Assembly (NCBI RefSeq): GCF_000420765.1
Contig: NZ_ATVO01000004.1
Location: forward strand, 152,001 to 216,000
DNA length: 64,000 nt
DNA from: Sandarakinorhabdus limnophila DSM 17366
Lineage (GTDB): Bacteria; Pseudomonadota; Alphaproteobacteria; Sphingomonadales; Sphingomonadaceae
Reading direction: 5' to 3'
Shown here: piece after piece, positions 48,867 through 58,315 of the stretch
How positions within the stretch are numbered: position 1 is the first letter of the stretch
How the letters are laid out: each line of letters opens with the position of its first letter
Translations under genes and position numbers: made by a program
The notes under the pieces: generated by a model
Told to the model about the DNA's origin: nothing
What the model saw: the letters and a program-made list of their open reading frames with translations, nothing else
Database searches by the model: none

Positions 48867-48894
48867 CGCCGCCCCGGCCTGAGCCGGGGCGGCG
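48867..48894. repeat. GC-rich palindrome between the two acyl-CoA dehydrogenase genes
   Basis: CGCCGCCCCGGC-CTGA-GCCGGGGCGGCG, a perfect 12-bp stem with a tetraloop and no U-tract. It resembles the palindrome at 53162-53192, suggesting a dispersed REP-like unit rather than a terminator. Confidence 0.6.
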
Positions 48895-48912
48895 CACCTG
48901 CCTTGGGGAACG

Positions 48913-50031
48913 ATGATGGATTTCAATTTCACCGAAGAACAGACCATGCTGCGCGACATGCTTTCGCGCTACCTGGCGGATACCTACACGTTCGACGCCC
49001 GCCAGAAGGTGGTGCACGGCGGCAAGGGCTGGAACCCGGCCGTGTGGCAGGCCTTTGCCGAAGAACTCGGCGTGCTGGGCGCGCCGTTTGCAGAAGCGCA
49101 TGGCGGCCTTGGCGGCGGCGCGATCGAGAATATGGTGGTGATGGAAGAAATGGGCCGCGCCATCGTGCTCGAACCCTATCTCTCCACCGTCGTGATCGGT
49201 GGCGGCGCGCTCAAGCATGTGGGCGGCGCGATCGCTGATGCCGTGATCCCGACGATAATCGCCGGCACCACCCGTATCGCTTTCGCGGCCTATGAACCGC
49301 AGGGCCGCTTCTATCTCAACGATCTCACCACCACGCTGAAGGGCGGCCAGTTGAACGGCCACAAGGCCGTTGTGGAAGGCGCGGCGCACGCCACGCACCT
49401 GCTCGTCACCGCCCGCACCGGCGGCGCCCAGCGCGATGCGGGCGGCGTGGCGCTGCTGCTGATCCCGGCCGATGCCAAGGGCATCACCCGCCGCGATTAC
49501 CTGACCGTGCACGGCACTTCGGCCAGCGAAGTCTATTTCGAAAATGTCGCCGTGGGCGCCGAACATGTGCTGCGCGAAGAAGCGCTGCCGCTGATCGAGG
49601 CCGTGGTTGATGAAGCCACCGCCGCCCTGTGCGCCGAAGCCTGCGGCGTGCTGAAGGTGCTGCACGCCACCACGCTGGATTATGCCAAGCAGCGCAAGCA
49701 GTTCGGCAAGGCCATCGGCGATTTCCAGGTGATCCAGCACCGCCTGGTCGACATGTTCATGGAGGTCGAACAGGCCGTTTCCATGACCATGATGGCCACG
49801 CTGAAGCTCGACACCGCCGAACGCAGCGCCGCCGTTTCGATGGCCAAGGCCAAGGTGGGCAAGGGTGCCAAGTTCGTCGGCCAGAACGCCGTGCAGGTGC
49901 ATGGCGGCATCGGCATCACCCAGGAACTGGCCGTGGGCCATTATTTCAAGCGCGCCACCCTGATCGAAAACCAGTTCGGCAGCGTGGATTTCCACCTGTC
50001 CCGCTACGAAGGCATCGCGCTGGCGGCATAA
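48913..50031 (+). CDS. Acyl-CoA dehydrogenase, shorter partner subunit
   Basis: 372 residues. MDFNFTEEQTMLRDMLSRYL, LGVLGAPFAEAHGGLGGGAI, VVMEEMGRAIVLEPYLSTVV, DYAKQRKQFGKAIGDFQVIQ and VQVHGGIGITQELAVGHYFK are recognisable. The equivalent of the catalytic Glu is not in the classical place and the C-terminus (LIENQFGSVDFHLSRYEGIA) lacks the EGT/GGS motif. It most likely pairs with the upstream subunit as in alpha2-beta2 enzymes that oxidise bulky (steroid- or branched-) acyl-CoAs. An internal palindrome separates the two genes and a strong terminator follows. Confidence 0.9.
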   Translation: MMDFNFTEEQTMLRDMLSRYLADTYTFDARQKVVHGGKGWNPAVWQAFAEELGVLGAPFAEAHGGLGGGAIENMVVMEEMGRAIVLEPYLSTVVIGGGALKHVGGAIADAVIPTIIAGTTRIAFAAYEPQGRFYLNDLTTTLKGGQLNGHKAVVEGAAHATHLLVTARTGGAQRDAGGVALLLIPADAKGITRRDYLTVHGTSASEVYFENVAVGAEHVLREEALPLIEAVVDEATAALCAEACGVLKVLHATTLDYAKQRKQFGKAIGDFQVIQHRLVDMFMEVEQAVSMTMMATLKLDTAERSAAVSMAKAKVGKGAKFVGQNAVQVHGGIGITQELAVGHYFKRATLIENQFGSVDFHLSRYEGIALAA

Positions 50032-50054
50032 GCGCCTGCAGCAACGCAAACGAG

Positions 50055-50090
50055 AAGGCCGGGCAGCGATGCCCGGCCTTTTTGTTGTTG
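50055..50090 (+). terminator. Terminator of the acyl-CoA dehydrogenase operon
   Basis: AAGGCCGGGCA (50055-50065), loop GCGA, TGCCCGGCCTT (50070-50080), then TTTGTTGTTG. A perfect 11-bp stem with a T-rich tail, 24 bases after the stop at 50031. Confidence 0.92.
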
Positions 50091-50111
50091 CAGGATAGAA
50101 ACAGTAATCAA

Positions 50112-50233
50112 AGCCTCCGGCGGGCAGGGGTGACCCCTGCACCCGTTCGTTGGTTTGGCGCCCTGTTCCGAAGCTCAGGAGCAAACCCAAACGAAAGTGG
50201 GTGCAGGGGCTCAGCCCCTGCCCGCCGGAGGCT
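50112..50233. repeat. Large imperfect inverted repeat (BIME-like pair of palindromes)
   Basis: AGCCTCCGGCGGGCAGGGG (50112-50130) is perfectly inverted at 50215-50233, and CCCCTGCACCC (50134-50144) at 50199-50209, with weaker matching further in around TTCGTT/CAAACGAA. Each arm is itself a hairpin (GCAGGGGC-TCA-GCCCCTGC on the right, CAGGGG-TGA-CCCCTG on the left). It lies between convergent genes. This looks like two copies of one palindromic unit in opposite orientation. Confidence 0.8.
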
Positions 50234-50242
50234 GTTTCTTCC

Positions 50243-51478
50243 TTAAATCAAATCCCCACCTGCCGCCGAAGCCGTGGTGCCGTGCGCCTGATACGCCTTG
50301 ATCACGTTGCGGCCCACCGTCCAGCGGTGCACTTCGTCCGGCCCATCCACCAGCCGCTGCGAACGGATGTGGGTGTACCAACTCGCCAGCGGCGTATCCT
50401 GGCTATAGCCCAGCGCGCCGTGCAGCTGGATGGCGGTATCCACCACCTTGTGCACCATGTGCGCCAGGAACACCTTGGCGATGCTGTTCTCCTGCCGCAG
50501 GTCCATGCCCTTTTCCGCCTTATAGGCGATGTGCAGCAGCATCAGCCGCGCCATGTAGAGCTCGCTCGCGCACTCGGCGAGCATGAACTGCACGCCCTGC
50601 CGGTCGCTCAGTCGCTTCCCGAACGTCTCGCGCTGCGTCACATGCGCCGTCGCCAGATCAAGCGCGCGCTGCGCCATCGCCACATTGTGCATGCCGTGCC
50701 GCAGCCGCCCATAGGCCAGCCGGTGCTGCCCCATGTTGAAACCATTGCCTTCGCCGCCGAGCAGATTCTCCGCCGGCACCACAAGCTCCTTGATCTCGAT
50801 CTCGCTGTGGCCGCCGCCCATCACCTGGGAAAGCGGGCCTTCGATCGCCATCGTCTTGATGTCGCGCTTGATGATGTAGCCGGGGTTGGGCAGCTCCACG
50901 ATGAAGGTGGAAAACTGGCGGTGGCGCGGCGCATCCGGATCGGTGCGCGCCATCACCACGGCCAGATCGGCGGCACTGGCGGCCGACGAGAACCACTTCT
51001 CGCCGTTCATGATATAATTCTCGTTGCCGTCCTTCACCGCGGTGGTGCGCATGCCGGTGGCATCGGCGCCGGCGGCCTTTTCGGTCATCGAATAGCAGAC
51101 TCGCTTGTCCCCATTCAGCAAGGGCTTGAGGAATTTCTCCTTCTGATGGTCAGTGCCATGCGCCAGCAGGGTCAGCATCGTCGCATCATCCGGCCCCTGG
51201 CTGTTCATCGACAGCGCACCAAGGTGGCTCTGCCCCAGCTCCATCTGCACCAGCGCGTTGGCGAGCGGGCCCAGCCCCATGCCGCCATGTTCCTTGGGAA
51301 TGAACGGCAACCACAGGCCCTGCGCCCGCGCCTTGGCCCGCAGCGCGTTCAGCACGGTCTTGTAATCAGCGCCTTCGTGCAGTTGCTTTTCAGCCGGCCG
51401 GCATTCATCATTCACCCACTGCCGAACCCGTTCGCGAACGGCCTTGGCTTCGGCTGGAATCTCGAAATCGATCGACAT
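50243..51478 (-). CDS. Acyl-CoA dehydrogenase, ACAD10/11-like
   Basis: 411 residues. MSIDFEIPAEAKAVRERVRQ, LWLPFIPKEHGGMGLGPLAN, GQSHLGALSMNSQGPDDATM, CYSMTEKAAGADATGMRTTA, MNGEKWFSSAASAADLAVVM, LAYGRLRHGMHNVAMAQRAL, QLHGALGYSQDTPLASWYTH and RLVDGPDEVHRWTVGRNVIK. The DGPDEVH ending is typical of the ACAD10/11-like group, which handles longer or unusual acyl-CoAs. GGGGAGG lies 8 bases before the ATG. Monocistronic and divergent from the photolyase-like gene across 148 bases. Confidence 0.93.
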   Translation of the reverse strand: MSIDFEIPAEAKAVRERVRQWVNDECRPAEKQLHEGADYKTVLNALRAKARAQGLWLPFIPKEHGGMGLGPLANALVQMELGQSHLGALSMNSQGPDDATMLTLLAHGTDHQKEKFLKPLLNGDKRVCYSMTEKAAGADATGMRTTAVKDGNENYIMNGEKWFSSAASAADLAVVMARTDPDAPRHRQFSTFIVELPNPGYIIKRDIKTMAIEGPLSQVMGGGHSEIEIKELVVPAENLLGGEGNGFNMGQHRLAYGRLRHGMHNVAMAQRALDLATAHVTQRETFGKRLSDRQGVQFMLAECASELYMARLMLLHIAYKAEKGMDLRQENSIAKVFLAHMVHKVVDTAIQLHGALGYSQDTPLASWYTHIRSQRLVDGPDEVHRWTVGRNVIKAYQAHGTTASAAGGDLI

Positions 51479-51626
51479 GGCGATGGCCTCCCCGGCGGTT
51501 TTTCTGTGGGAAGCTTACTCGGGAGGCACAGGCCCGCAACCTATCACCTCTCCCCGTGGAAGAGAGGGATGCCGCGCGACACCACGCCGAGTTGAAGCCG
51601 TCGCTTACCCCGGCCACACCCGGCAA

Positions 51627-53150
51627 ATGACCATCCTTGCGCCCATCCTCGGCGATCAACTCTCCCACACGCTCGCCAGCCTGCGCGCCGTCACCCCGGC
51701 GGAGGCGGTGGTGCTGATGATGGAGGTGGCGGATGAAGCCACTTACGTTCCCCATCACCCGCAAAAGATCGCCCTGTTCTTCAGCGCCATGCGCCACTTC
51801 GCCGACGAACTGCGTGAGCAGGGCTGGACGGTGGATTATGTGCGGCTTGATGATCCCACCAACACAGGTGATTTTGCTGGCGAAGTCGCCCGCGCAGCGC
51901 AGCGCCACTGCGCCACACGCATCGTCACCGTGGCCGGCGGCGAATGGCGGGTGGTGGAGGGGCAGCGCAGCTGGGCCGAGCGTACGCAACTGCCGCTCAA
52001 TATTCTCGATGATGATCGCTTCATCTGCACCATCGAACAGTTCGCTGGCTGGGCGAAGGGCCGCAAACGCATGATCATGGAAGATTTCTACCGCATCATG
52101 CGCCGGCAGACCGGCCTGCTGATGGACGGTGATCAGCCGGCGGGCGGCCAGTGGAATTACGACCAGGAAAACCGCAAATCTGTGCCGAAAGGCCACCGCT
52201 TCATACCACCACTGCGTTTCGCCCCCGATGCCATCACCACCGAGGTGATGGCCCTGGTCTCCGGCCGTTTCGGCAATCATTTCGGCAGCATCGACGGTTT
52301 CAGCTGGGCCGTGACCCGCGAACAGGCCTTGGCTGCCCTCGCTGATTTCATCACCCACCGCCTCGCCGGCTTCGGTGATTATCAGGACGCGATGGTCACC
52401 GGCGAAGACGTGCTCAACCACAGCCTGCTCGCCCCCGCGCTCAATCTCGGGCTGCTCTCCCCACTCGAAGTCTGCCAAGCCGCCGAAGCCGCCTTCCACG
52501 CCGGCACCGCGCCGCTGAACGCCGTCGAAGGCTTCATCCGCCAGATCCTGGGCTGGCGCGAATATGTGCGCGGGCTCTATTGGTTTGCCGGACCAGACTA
52601 CACGGCGCGCAACCACCTCGCCGCCACCCGCCCCCTGCCCGCCCTGTTCTGGGGCGCGCCCACCGATCTGAAATGCCTGTCACAAGCCGTGGACGCCACG
52701 CGCCGCAACGCCATGGCCCACCATATCCAGCGCCTGATGATCCTGGGCAATTTCGCCATGCTGGTCGGCACCGATCCAGCCGAGGTCCGCCGCTGGTATC
52801 TCGCCGTCTATGCCGACGCGCTGGAATGGGTGGAGGCGCCCAACGTCATCGGCATGTCCCAATTCGCCGACGGCGGCCTGATGGCCACCAAACCCTACGC
52901 CGCCGGCGGCGCCTACGTGAACCGCATGAGCGACCACTGCAAAAGCTGCAAGTACGACGTCAAGCAACGCACCGGCCCCAAAGCCTGCCCGCTGAACTCC
53001 CTCTACTGGGACTTCCTCGCCCGCCACGAAGAAACGCTCAAGAACAACCAACGCCTCTGGCGCATGTACGACGGCTGGCGGCGCTTCTCAGCGGAGGAGC
53101 AGGTCCGCATCCGGGAACAGGCGGCGCGCTTTCTCGCCACCTTGGCCTAA
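51627..53150 (+). CDS. Photolyase-related protein with iron-sulfur cluster (PhrB/CryPro type)
   Basis: 507 residues. N-terminal Rossmann-like antenna domain (MTILAPILGDQLSHTLASLR, HFADELREQGWTVDYVRLDD), helical FAD domain with WNYDQENRKSVPKGH, SLLAPALNLGLLSPLEVCQA, RQILGWREYVRGLYWFAGPD and TRRNAMAHHIQRLMILGNFA. Four cysteines positioned to bind a [4Fe-4S] cluster: one in LKCLSQAVD, two in SDHCKSCKYD and one in GPKACPLNS. This family contains the bacterial (6-4) photolyase PhrB. The start MTIL matches the family although no clear ribosome site precedes it. The C-terminus carries SLYWDFLARHEETLKNNQRL. Confidence 0.93.
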   Translation: MTILAPILGDQLSHTLASLRAVTPAEAVVLMMEVADEATYVPHHPQKIALFFSAMRHFADELREQGWTVDYVRLDDPTNTGDFAGEVARAAQRHCATRIVTVAGGEWRVVEGQRSWAERTQLPLNILDDDRFICTIEQFAGWAKGRKRMIMEDFYRIMRRQTGLLMDGDQPAGGQWNYDQENRKSVPKGHRFIPPLRFAPDAITTEVMALVSGRFGNHFGSIDGFSWAVTREQALAALADFITHRLAGFGDYQDAMVTGEDVLNHSLLAPALNLGLLSPLEVCQAAEAAFHAGTAPLNAVEGFIRQILGWREYVRGLYWFAGPDYTARNHLAATRPLPALFWGAPTDLKCLSQAVDATRRNAMAHHIQRLMILGNFAMLVGTDPAEVRRWYLAVYADALEWVEAPNVIGMSQFADGGLMATKPYAAGGAYVNRMSDHCKSCKYDVKQRTGPKACPLNSLYWDFLARHEETLKNNQRLWRMYDGWRRFSAEEQVRIREQAARFLATLA

Positions 53151-53161
53151 CCCTCTTTTGC

Positions 53162-53192
53162 GACGCCGCCCCAGACTTGATCCGGGGCGACG
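53162..53192. repeat. REP-like palindrome downstream of the photolyase gene
   Basis: GACGCCGCCCCAGACTTGAT with CCGGGGCGACG: an imperfect stem CGCCGCCCC/GGGGCGaCG around ACTTGAT. It resembles the 48867-48894 palindrome in its CGCCGCCCC core, suggesting a dispersed unit. Confidence 0.5.
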
Positions 53193-53195
53193 AAC

Positions 53196-53226
53196 AAAAA
53201 AGGGGCGGCTGGTGGGCCGCCCCTTT
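53196..53226 (-). terminator. Terminator of hppA (partly bidirectional)
   Basis: AAAGGGGCGGC (53199-53209) and GCCGCCCCTTT (53216-53226) form a perfect 11-bp stem with loop TGGTGG. On the minus strand it is followed by a run of six T. On the plus strand only TTT follows, so the main use is for hppA. Confidence 0.88.
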
Positions 53227-53251
53227 CGGATTTGGTGATTGGTGGGCCGCC

Positions 53252-55375
53252 TCAGTGGCCTGCGAGGGCCGCCAACAACAAGAGCGCCACGATGTTGGTG
53301 ATCTTGATCATCGGGTTCACGGCGGGGCCGGCGGTGTCCTTGTAGGGGTCACCCACGGTATCGCCGGTCACCGCCGCCTGGTGGGCGGGGGAGCCTTTGC
53401 CGCCGTAGGCGCCTTGTTCGATCACCTTCTTGGCGTTGTCCCATGCGCCGCCGCCCGAGGTCATGGAGATGGCGACGAACAGGCCTGAGATGATGACGCC
53501 CATCAGCAGCGCGCCGAGCGCGGCAAAGCCGTTGCCCTGGCCGGCGACGGCGGTGATGACGTAATAGACCACCACGGGGGCGAGCACCGGCAGCAGTGAC
53601 GGCACGATCATTTCCTTGATCGCGCCGGCGGTGACGAGGCCCACGGTGCGGGCATAATCGGGCTTCACCTCGCGGGTGGCGATGCCGGGGTTTTCGCGGA
53701 ACTGGGCGCGGATATCCTGGGCAACGGCCTGGGCCGTGCGGCCCACCGCTGTCATCGCCATGCCGCCGAACAGATAGGGCAGCAGCGCGCCGAGCAGAAG
53801 CCCGACGACCACGTAGGGGTTGGACAGGGAGAAATCGACCGGCACTTGGCTGAAGAACTGCGCCAGATCCTCGGTGTAGGTGGCGAACAGCACCAGCGCG
53901 GCGAGGCCGGCCGAACCGATGGCATAGCCCTTGGTGACGGCCTTGGTGGTGTTGCCCACCGCATCGAGGGCATCGGTGCGCTGGCGCACTTCGCCATCAA
54001 GGCCAGCCATTTCGGCGATGCCGCCGGCGTTGTCGGTCACCGGGCCATAGGCGTCCAGCGCGACGATCATGCCGGCCAGGGCCAGCATGGCGGTGGCGGC
54101 AAAGGCGATGCCGATCAGGCCGCCCAGTTTGAAGGTGGCGATGATGCCGGCAACGATCACCAGGGTGGGCAGCGCGGTCGATTCCATCGACACGGCCAGG
54201 CCCTGGATGACGTTGGTGCCGTGGCCCGAATCCGAAGCCTTGGCGATGGATTGCACCGGGCGATAATCGGTGCCGGTGTAATATTCGGTGATCCACACGA
54301 TCAGCGCGGTGACGACCAGGCCGATGAGCATGCAGTAGAACAGTGCCGCACCGGTGAAGCCGCCTTCAACGCCGGCAACCTTGAGGGCTTCGCCGGCCAC
54401 CGCGCCATCAGCGCCGATCACGGCGTTCATGTCGGGGAAGATGGCCTGGGTGGCGAACCACAGCGCCGGCACGGAGAGCACGCCGGTGACGATCAGGCCC
54501 TTGTAGAGCGCGCCCATGATGGAGCCGCCGCCAAGGCGGACGAAATAGGTGCCGATGATGGAGGTGATGATGCAGACGCCGCAAGCGAGCAGCGGCAGGG
54601 TCATCAGCTTGGCCGCATCACCGCCGGTGACGAGCAGGGCGCACAGCACCATGGTGGCGCCGATGGTGACCACGTAGGTTTCGAACAGATCGGCCGCCAT
54701 GCCGGCGCAATCGCCGACGTTGTCGCCCACGTTATCGGCAATCACGCCGGGGTTGCGATCATCATCTTCGTCAAAGCCGAGCTCGTTCTTGCCGACCATG
54801 TCGGCACCGACGTCGGCCGCCTTGGTGAAGATGCCGCCGCCCAGACGGGCGAAGATGGAGATGAGCGAGGCACCGAACGACAGCGCGACCAGCGCGTTGA
54901 CGACAGCGCGGCTGGTGGGCTCAAGGCCCGACGACACCAGCGCATAGAAATAACCAGCGATGGCGAGCAGCGCGAGGCCGGCGACAAGCATGCCGGTCAC
55001 GGCGCCCGAACGGAACGCCATGGTGAGGCCGGCCTGCAGCGATTGGCGCGCAGCTTCGGCCGTGCGCACGTTGGCGCGCACCGAAATGTTCATGCCGATA
55101 AAGCCGGTGGCGCCCGAGAGGACGGCGCCGAGCACGAAGGCAACGGCGGGGATGACGCCGAGGAACAGCGCGACCAGGCCGGCCACGATCACGCCAACGA
55201 TGGCGATGGCAGTATATTGCTTGGTGAGATAGGCGCCGGCGCCGATTTCGATGGCCTTGGCGATTTCCTGCATGCGGGCATTGCCCGGCGAGGCGCTGAG
55301 CACCTGGCGCGAGGTGATCACTCCGTAGGCCACGGCGGCAAGCCCGCAAATGATGGCCAGAACAACGCTATCCAT
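53252..55375 (-). CDS. hppA: K+-independent H+-translocating inorganic pyrophosphatase
   Basis: Membrane pump coupling PPi hydrolysis to proton export. 707 residues with about 16 helices. Signatures: [80 protein letters not shown] and [20 protein letters not shown]. The Lys in [20 protein letters not shown] marks the K+-independent class (K+-dependent enzymes have Ala). AAGGGGA precedes the ATG at 55375; a longer in-frame start is the leader. A terminator with a T-run follows. Divergent from the aminotransferase-like gene across 132 bases. Confidence 0.97.
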   Translation of the reverse strand: MDSVVLAIICGLAAVAYGVITSRQVLSASPGNARMQEIAKAIEIGAGAYLTKQYTAIAIVGVIVAGLVALFLGVIPAVAFVLGAVLSGATGFIGMNISVRANVRTAEAARQSLQAGLTMAFRSGAVTGMLVAGLALLAIAGYFYALVSSGLEPTSRAVVNALVALSFGASLISIFARLGGGIFTKAADVGADMVGKNELGFDEDDDRNPGVIADNVGDNVGDCAGMAADLFETYVVTIGATMVLCALLVTGGDAAKLMTLPLLACGVCIITSIIGTYFVRLGGGSIMGALYKGLIVTGVLSVPALWFATQAIFPDMNAVIGADGAVAGEALKVAGVEGGFTGAALFYCMLIGLVVTALIVWITEYYTGTDYRPVQSIAKASDSGHGTNVIQGLAVSMESTALPTLVIVAGIIATFKLGGLIGIAFAATAMLALAGMIVALDAYGPVTDNAGGIAEMAGLDGEVRQRTDALDAVGNTTKAVTKGYAIGSAGLAALVLFATYTEDLAQFFSQVPVDFSLSNPYVVVGLLLGALLPYLFGGMAMTAVGRTAQAVAQDIRAQFRENPGIATREVKPDYARTVGLVTAGAIKEMIVPSLLPVLAPVVVYYVITAVAGQGNGFAALGALLMGVIISGLFVAISMTSGGGAWDNAKKVIEQGAYGGKGSPAHQAAVTGDTVGDPYKDTAGPAVNPMIKITNIVALLLLAALAGH

Positions 55376-55507
55376 TGGTCCCCTTCCCCTTGTTGGTACC
55401 CGACCCGCATTCATGGGTTGGGCATTTTGCCGCACCATGGCATGGGATTCGACGAACGCAAGCGGGCAGGTAGAGTTTACCGGGCAAAGCGATAGGGGGC
55501 AGGGGCA

Positions 55508-56797
55508 ATGCAGGTTTCAAGACGCGACGCGATGATGCTGGCCGGAGCGGCCGCAGCGGCTGCCGGCGCGGCGCCAGCACGGGCACTCAGCGCCCCCGGC
55601 GTGATCGCTCCGGATGACGAAGCCGGCTGGGCGCGCATTGGTGCGCTTTACCCCAGCATGGCCGGCCCAGTGACGCAGCTGGAGCATGGCTATTGGGGCA
55701 ACATGGCGCTGCAGGTGGCGGAAACCCACAAGGTCATCGTGGAGCGGCTGAACCGCGAGACCAGCATCTATGCCCGCCGGGCGATGCGCAAGGATCAGGC
55801 CGTGGTGAAGGCCCGTGCCGCACAGGCGATGGGCGTCCAGCCGGAAGAAATCGGCTTCTGCCGCAACGCCGCGGAAGGCCTGCAGGCGCTGATCAGCCAG
55901 TTCCAGGGTGTGGCGGAAGGCGATGCGATCCTGTGGTCTGACTCTGATTACGACACAAGCCACGCAGCGATGCGAACTCTGGCGAAAAGCCGGCGGGCGA
56001 CGCCGGTGATGGTGAACCTGCCGCGCGCGCCAACACGGGAGAATGTGATTGCCGCCTATGCCGCCGCAATCAAGGCCACGCAGCGCCTGAAATTCGTTCT
56101 CCTTACCCACGGCACGCACAAGAGCGGCATGGTGGTGCCGGTGACCGAGATCGCGGCGCTGGCCAAGGCGGCGGGTGCGATGGTGCTGGTCGATTGCGCG
56201 CAGAGCTTCCGGATGCGGCCGTTCGTGATCCCGGATTTCGGCGCGGATTATGCCGTGCTGAATTTCCACAAATGGACCGGCGCGCCGGTGGGCGTCGCCG
56301 GCTTCTGGATCCGCCCGGGCGCGGCACCGATGGTCGCAGCAGCCGCGGCCGAACCGGATGCAAAGCCTGAGGACGTGCAGGCCAAGGTGCACCAGGGCAC
56401 GCTGGATTATGCGCCGCAGCTCACCCTGCCGGCCGCGCTGGATTTTCAGGAACAGGTGCTGCCGGTACCCATGAAGCTGGCGCGGCTGCAATGGCTGCGC
56501 AACCGCTGGGTGCAGCCGCTGCGCGGGCTTTCAGGGCTGGAGATCATGCTGGGCGATGATCCGGCGACCTTCGGGGCGATCACCAGTTTCCGGATTGCCG
56601 GCCACACGAGCACGGCGGACAATATCGCCATCACCGATACGCTGTTCAATCAGTACAGGATCATGACCGTGCACCGTTCGGGGCTGGCGGATGGCGCCTG
56701 TGTCCGGGTGACGCCGGGATTGTTCACCAAGGCGACGGATTGTGACCGGCTGGTGGCAGCGTTGAAGGATCTGGTGCCGAAAATCGCGCGGGGGTGA
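55508..56797 (+). CDS. Exported class V aminotransferase-fold protein (isopenicillin-N-epimerase-like)
   Basis: 429 residues. Twin-arginine-type signal [20 protein letters not shown], cut near ARALS, then a PLP-dependent fold: [68 protein letters not shown] and the Schiff-base Lys in [12 protein letters not shown]. The THGTHKSG...DCAQ...HKW order is that of the isopenicillin N epimerase/cysteine desulfurase group. Export of a PLP enzyme by Tat is unusual but known in proteobacteria. Reaction unknown. Convergent with thiL. Confidence 0.88.
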   Translation: MQVSRRDAMMLAGAAAAAAGAAPARALSAPGVIAPDDEAGWARIGALYPSMAGPVTQLEHGYWGNMALQVAETHKVIVERLNRETSIYARRAMRKDQAVVKARAAQAMGVQPEEIGFCRNAAEGLQALISQFQGVAEGDAILWSDSDYDTSHAAMRTLAKSRRATPVMVNLPRAPTRENVIAAYAAAIKATQRLKFVLLTHGTHKSGMVVPVTEIAALAKAAGAMVLVDCAQSFRMRPFVIPDFGADYAVLNFHKWTGAPVGVAGFWIRPGAAPMVAAAAAEPDAKPEDVQAKVHQGTLDYAPQLTLPAALDFQEQVLPVPMKLARLQWLRNRWVQPLRGLSGLEIMLGDDPATFGAITSFRIAGHTSTADNIAITDTLFNQYRIMTVHRSGLADGACVRVTPGLFTKATDCDRLVAALKDLVPKIARG

Positions 56798-56803
56798 GGC
56801 GGC

Positions 56804-57727
56804 TCAGCCGTGCTCCCAGCCCAGCCGGGTGGGCAGCGGAACCGGCGCGCCGGCATGAAACAGCGAGACGCCAGCGCCCGGCAGCACGCGTCCAACCGCC
56901 GTCACCGGGCCGGCAGCGGCCGGCAGCGGGCCGGCACCGGGCGGCAGCGAAAACAGCAGTTCATAATCATCGCCGGCCGTGACCCGGGCCAGCAGATCAT
57001 CAAGCCCAGCCGACGGGCGGGACAGCGGCACAGCATCCAGATCAATCTCCAACGCCACGCCGCTGGCGGCTGCCAGACGCTCGGCATCGATCAGCAGGCC
57101 ATCGGACACATCCATCCCCGCCGTCGCCACCCCACCCAGCGTTGCGCCGAGCGCGAGACGCGGGTTGGGCCGACGGAAGCGGTTCAGCAACTGTTTGTCA
57201 AATGGCGCTTTTCCTTCTGCGATGGCCAGCCCAAGCCCGGCATCGCCGATCGTGCCCGACACATAGAGAAGGTCGCCGGGCTGGGCGCCGCCCCGGCCAA
57301 GCGCCTTGCCCGGTTCCACCCAGCCGACGGCCGTCAGCCCCAGCACAGCGCGGTCCAGCCCGGTAACGGTATCGCCACCCCACAGCGAAACATTGAATGT
57401 TTCCAATGCCCTGGCCAGCCCGGCCACAAAGGCTTCGCGCCAGGCCTCGTCCTCCGCCACCGAAAGCCCCAGCCCCAGCAGCACGCCGGCCGGCGTGGCC
57501 GCCATCGCCGCCAGATCGGAAAGGTTCACCGCGAGCAGTTTCCACGCCACATCGGACGGCGGGTCGCCGGGCAGATAGTGGACGCCGGCGGCCAATATGT
57601 CGTGCGTAAACACCAGGTTGCGGCCCAGCGGCGGGGTCCATACCGCGGCGTCATCCGCAAGGCCACGGGCGGCGTGGCTCACAGCCAGCGGCGCCATCAG
57701 GCGGGCGATGAAGTCCCGCTCAGCCAC
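56804..57727 (-). CDS. thiL: Thiamine-monophosphate kinase
   Basis: ATP-dependent phosphorylation of thiamine phosphate to thiamine diphosphate. 307 residues from a GTG (MAERDFIARLMAPLAVSHAA) overlapping the nusB stop by 8 bases, as often found. Signatures: GLADDAAVWTPPLGRNLVFT, THDILAAGVHYLPGDPPSDV, AWKLLAVNLSDLAAMAATPA, LWGGDTVTGLDRAVLGLTAV, GMDVSDGLLIDAERLAAASG and VTAGDDYELLFSLPPG. The Mg-binding D-D-A and DTV motifs are intact. Forms an operon with nusB. Confidence 0.96.
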   Translation of the reverse strand: MAERDFIARLMAPLAVSHAARGLADDAAVWTPPLGRNLVFTHDILAAGVHYLPGDPPSDVAWKLLAVNLSDLAAMAATPAGVLLGLGLSVAEDEAWREAFVAGLARALETFNVSLWGGDTVTGLDRAVLGLTAVGWVEPGKALGRGGAQPGDLLYVSGTIGDAGLGLAIAEGKAPFDKQLLNRFRRPNPRLALGATLGGVATAGMDVSDGLLIDAERLAAASGVALEIDLDAVPLSRPSAGLDDLLARVTAGDDYELLFSLPPGAGPLPAAAGPVTAVGRVLPGAGVSLFHAGAPVPLPTRLGWEHG

Positions 57728-58172
57728 GCACCTTGCGGGCGACCGCATCCAGCAAACCATTGACGAACTTGGCTTCCTTGTCGTCATGGAAGGCATGGGC
57801 GACATCAACATATTCGTTGATCACCGTGGCTGCCGACACATCGGCCCGCGCCACCAGCTCATACACCGCCGCCCGCAGCAGCGCCCGCATCGGCCGATCA
57901 AGCCGGTTCAGCGACCAGCCTTCGGCAAGCCCGCCGCTGATCAATTCATCCAGCTCGGCCTGACGCGCGGCGACGCCAGCGACCACGTCGTCGAAGAAGG
58001 GCTCATCGGCGGCAAGATACTCTGCCCCTTCGATTTCCTGGCCCAGCCGGTGGTTGTGGAACTCAGTCAGCAGCTTGGGCACGGTCTCGCCGCGCATCTC
58101 CAGCTGGTACAGGGCCTGCACGGCGGCCAGGCGGGCCGCTGAACGGCCACGATAATCGGGAATGTTGCTCAC
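57720..58172 (-). CDS. nusB: Transcription antitermination factor NusB
   Basis: RNA-binding factor joining NusE/S10 at boxA in rRNA antitermination. 150 residues from GTG (MSNIPDYRGRSAARLAAVQA). Helical family segments: LAAVQALYQLEMRGETVPK, RLDRPMRALLRAAVYELVAR, TVINEYVDVAHAFHDDKEAK and FVNGLLDAVARKVRG. First gene of the nusB-thiL pair, divergent from dnaB across 143 bases. Confidence 0.96.
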   Translation of the reverse strand: MSNIPDYRGRSAARLAAVQALYQLEMRGETVPKLLTEFHNHRLGQEIEGAEYLAADEPFFDDVVAGVAARQAELDELISGGLAEGWSLNRLDRPMRALLRAAVYELVARADVSAATVINEYVDVAHAFHDDKEAKFVNGLLDAVARKVRG

Positions 58173-58240
58173 GGCGCGGCTCTACGCGATTGTGGGAGGC
58201 CCCGGCAAGCGGCTCCACTTGTTCACCCGCCATCCCCGGC

Positions 58241-58249
58241 TTGTCCACA
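58241..58249. promoter_or_regulatory. DnaA-box-like sequence upstream of dnaB
   Basis: TTGTCCACA differs from the consensus TTATCCACA by one base, 67 bases before the dnaB ATG; a second weaker match, TTGTTCACC, lies at 58220-58228. Only suggestive. Confidence 0.25.
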
Positions 58250-58315
58250 GGTCTGCCCACCGCGAAATTTGTGCGCCGCCTTGGCATTGCCGCGGCGTTG
58301 CGCGATGACGCGGGC

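Noticed and set aside
53846-55495. 549-codon plus-strand frame opposite hppA
   Set aside because: Repetitive Gly/Ala/His/Asp composition from the reverse of membrane helices; no start context.
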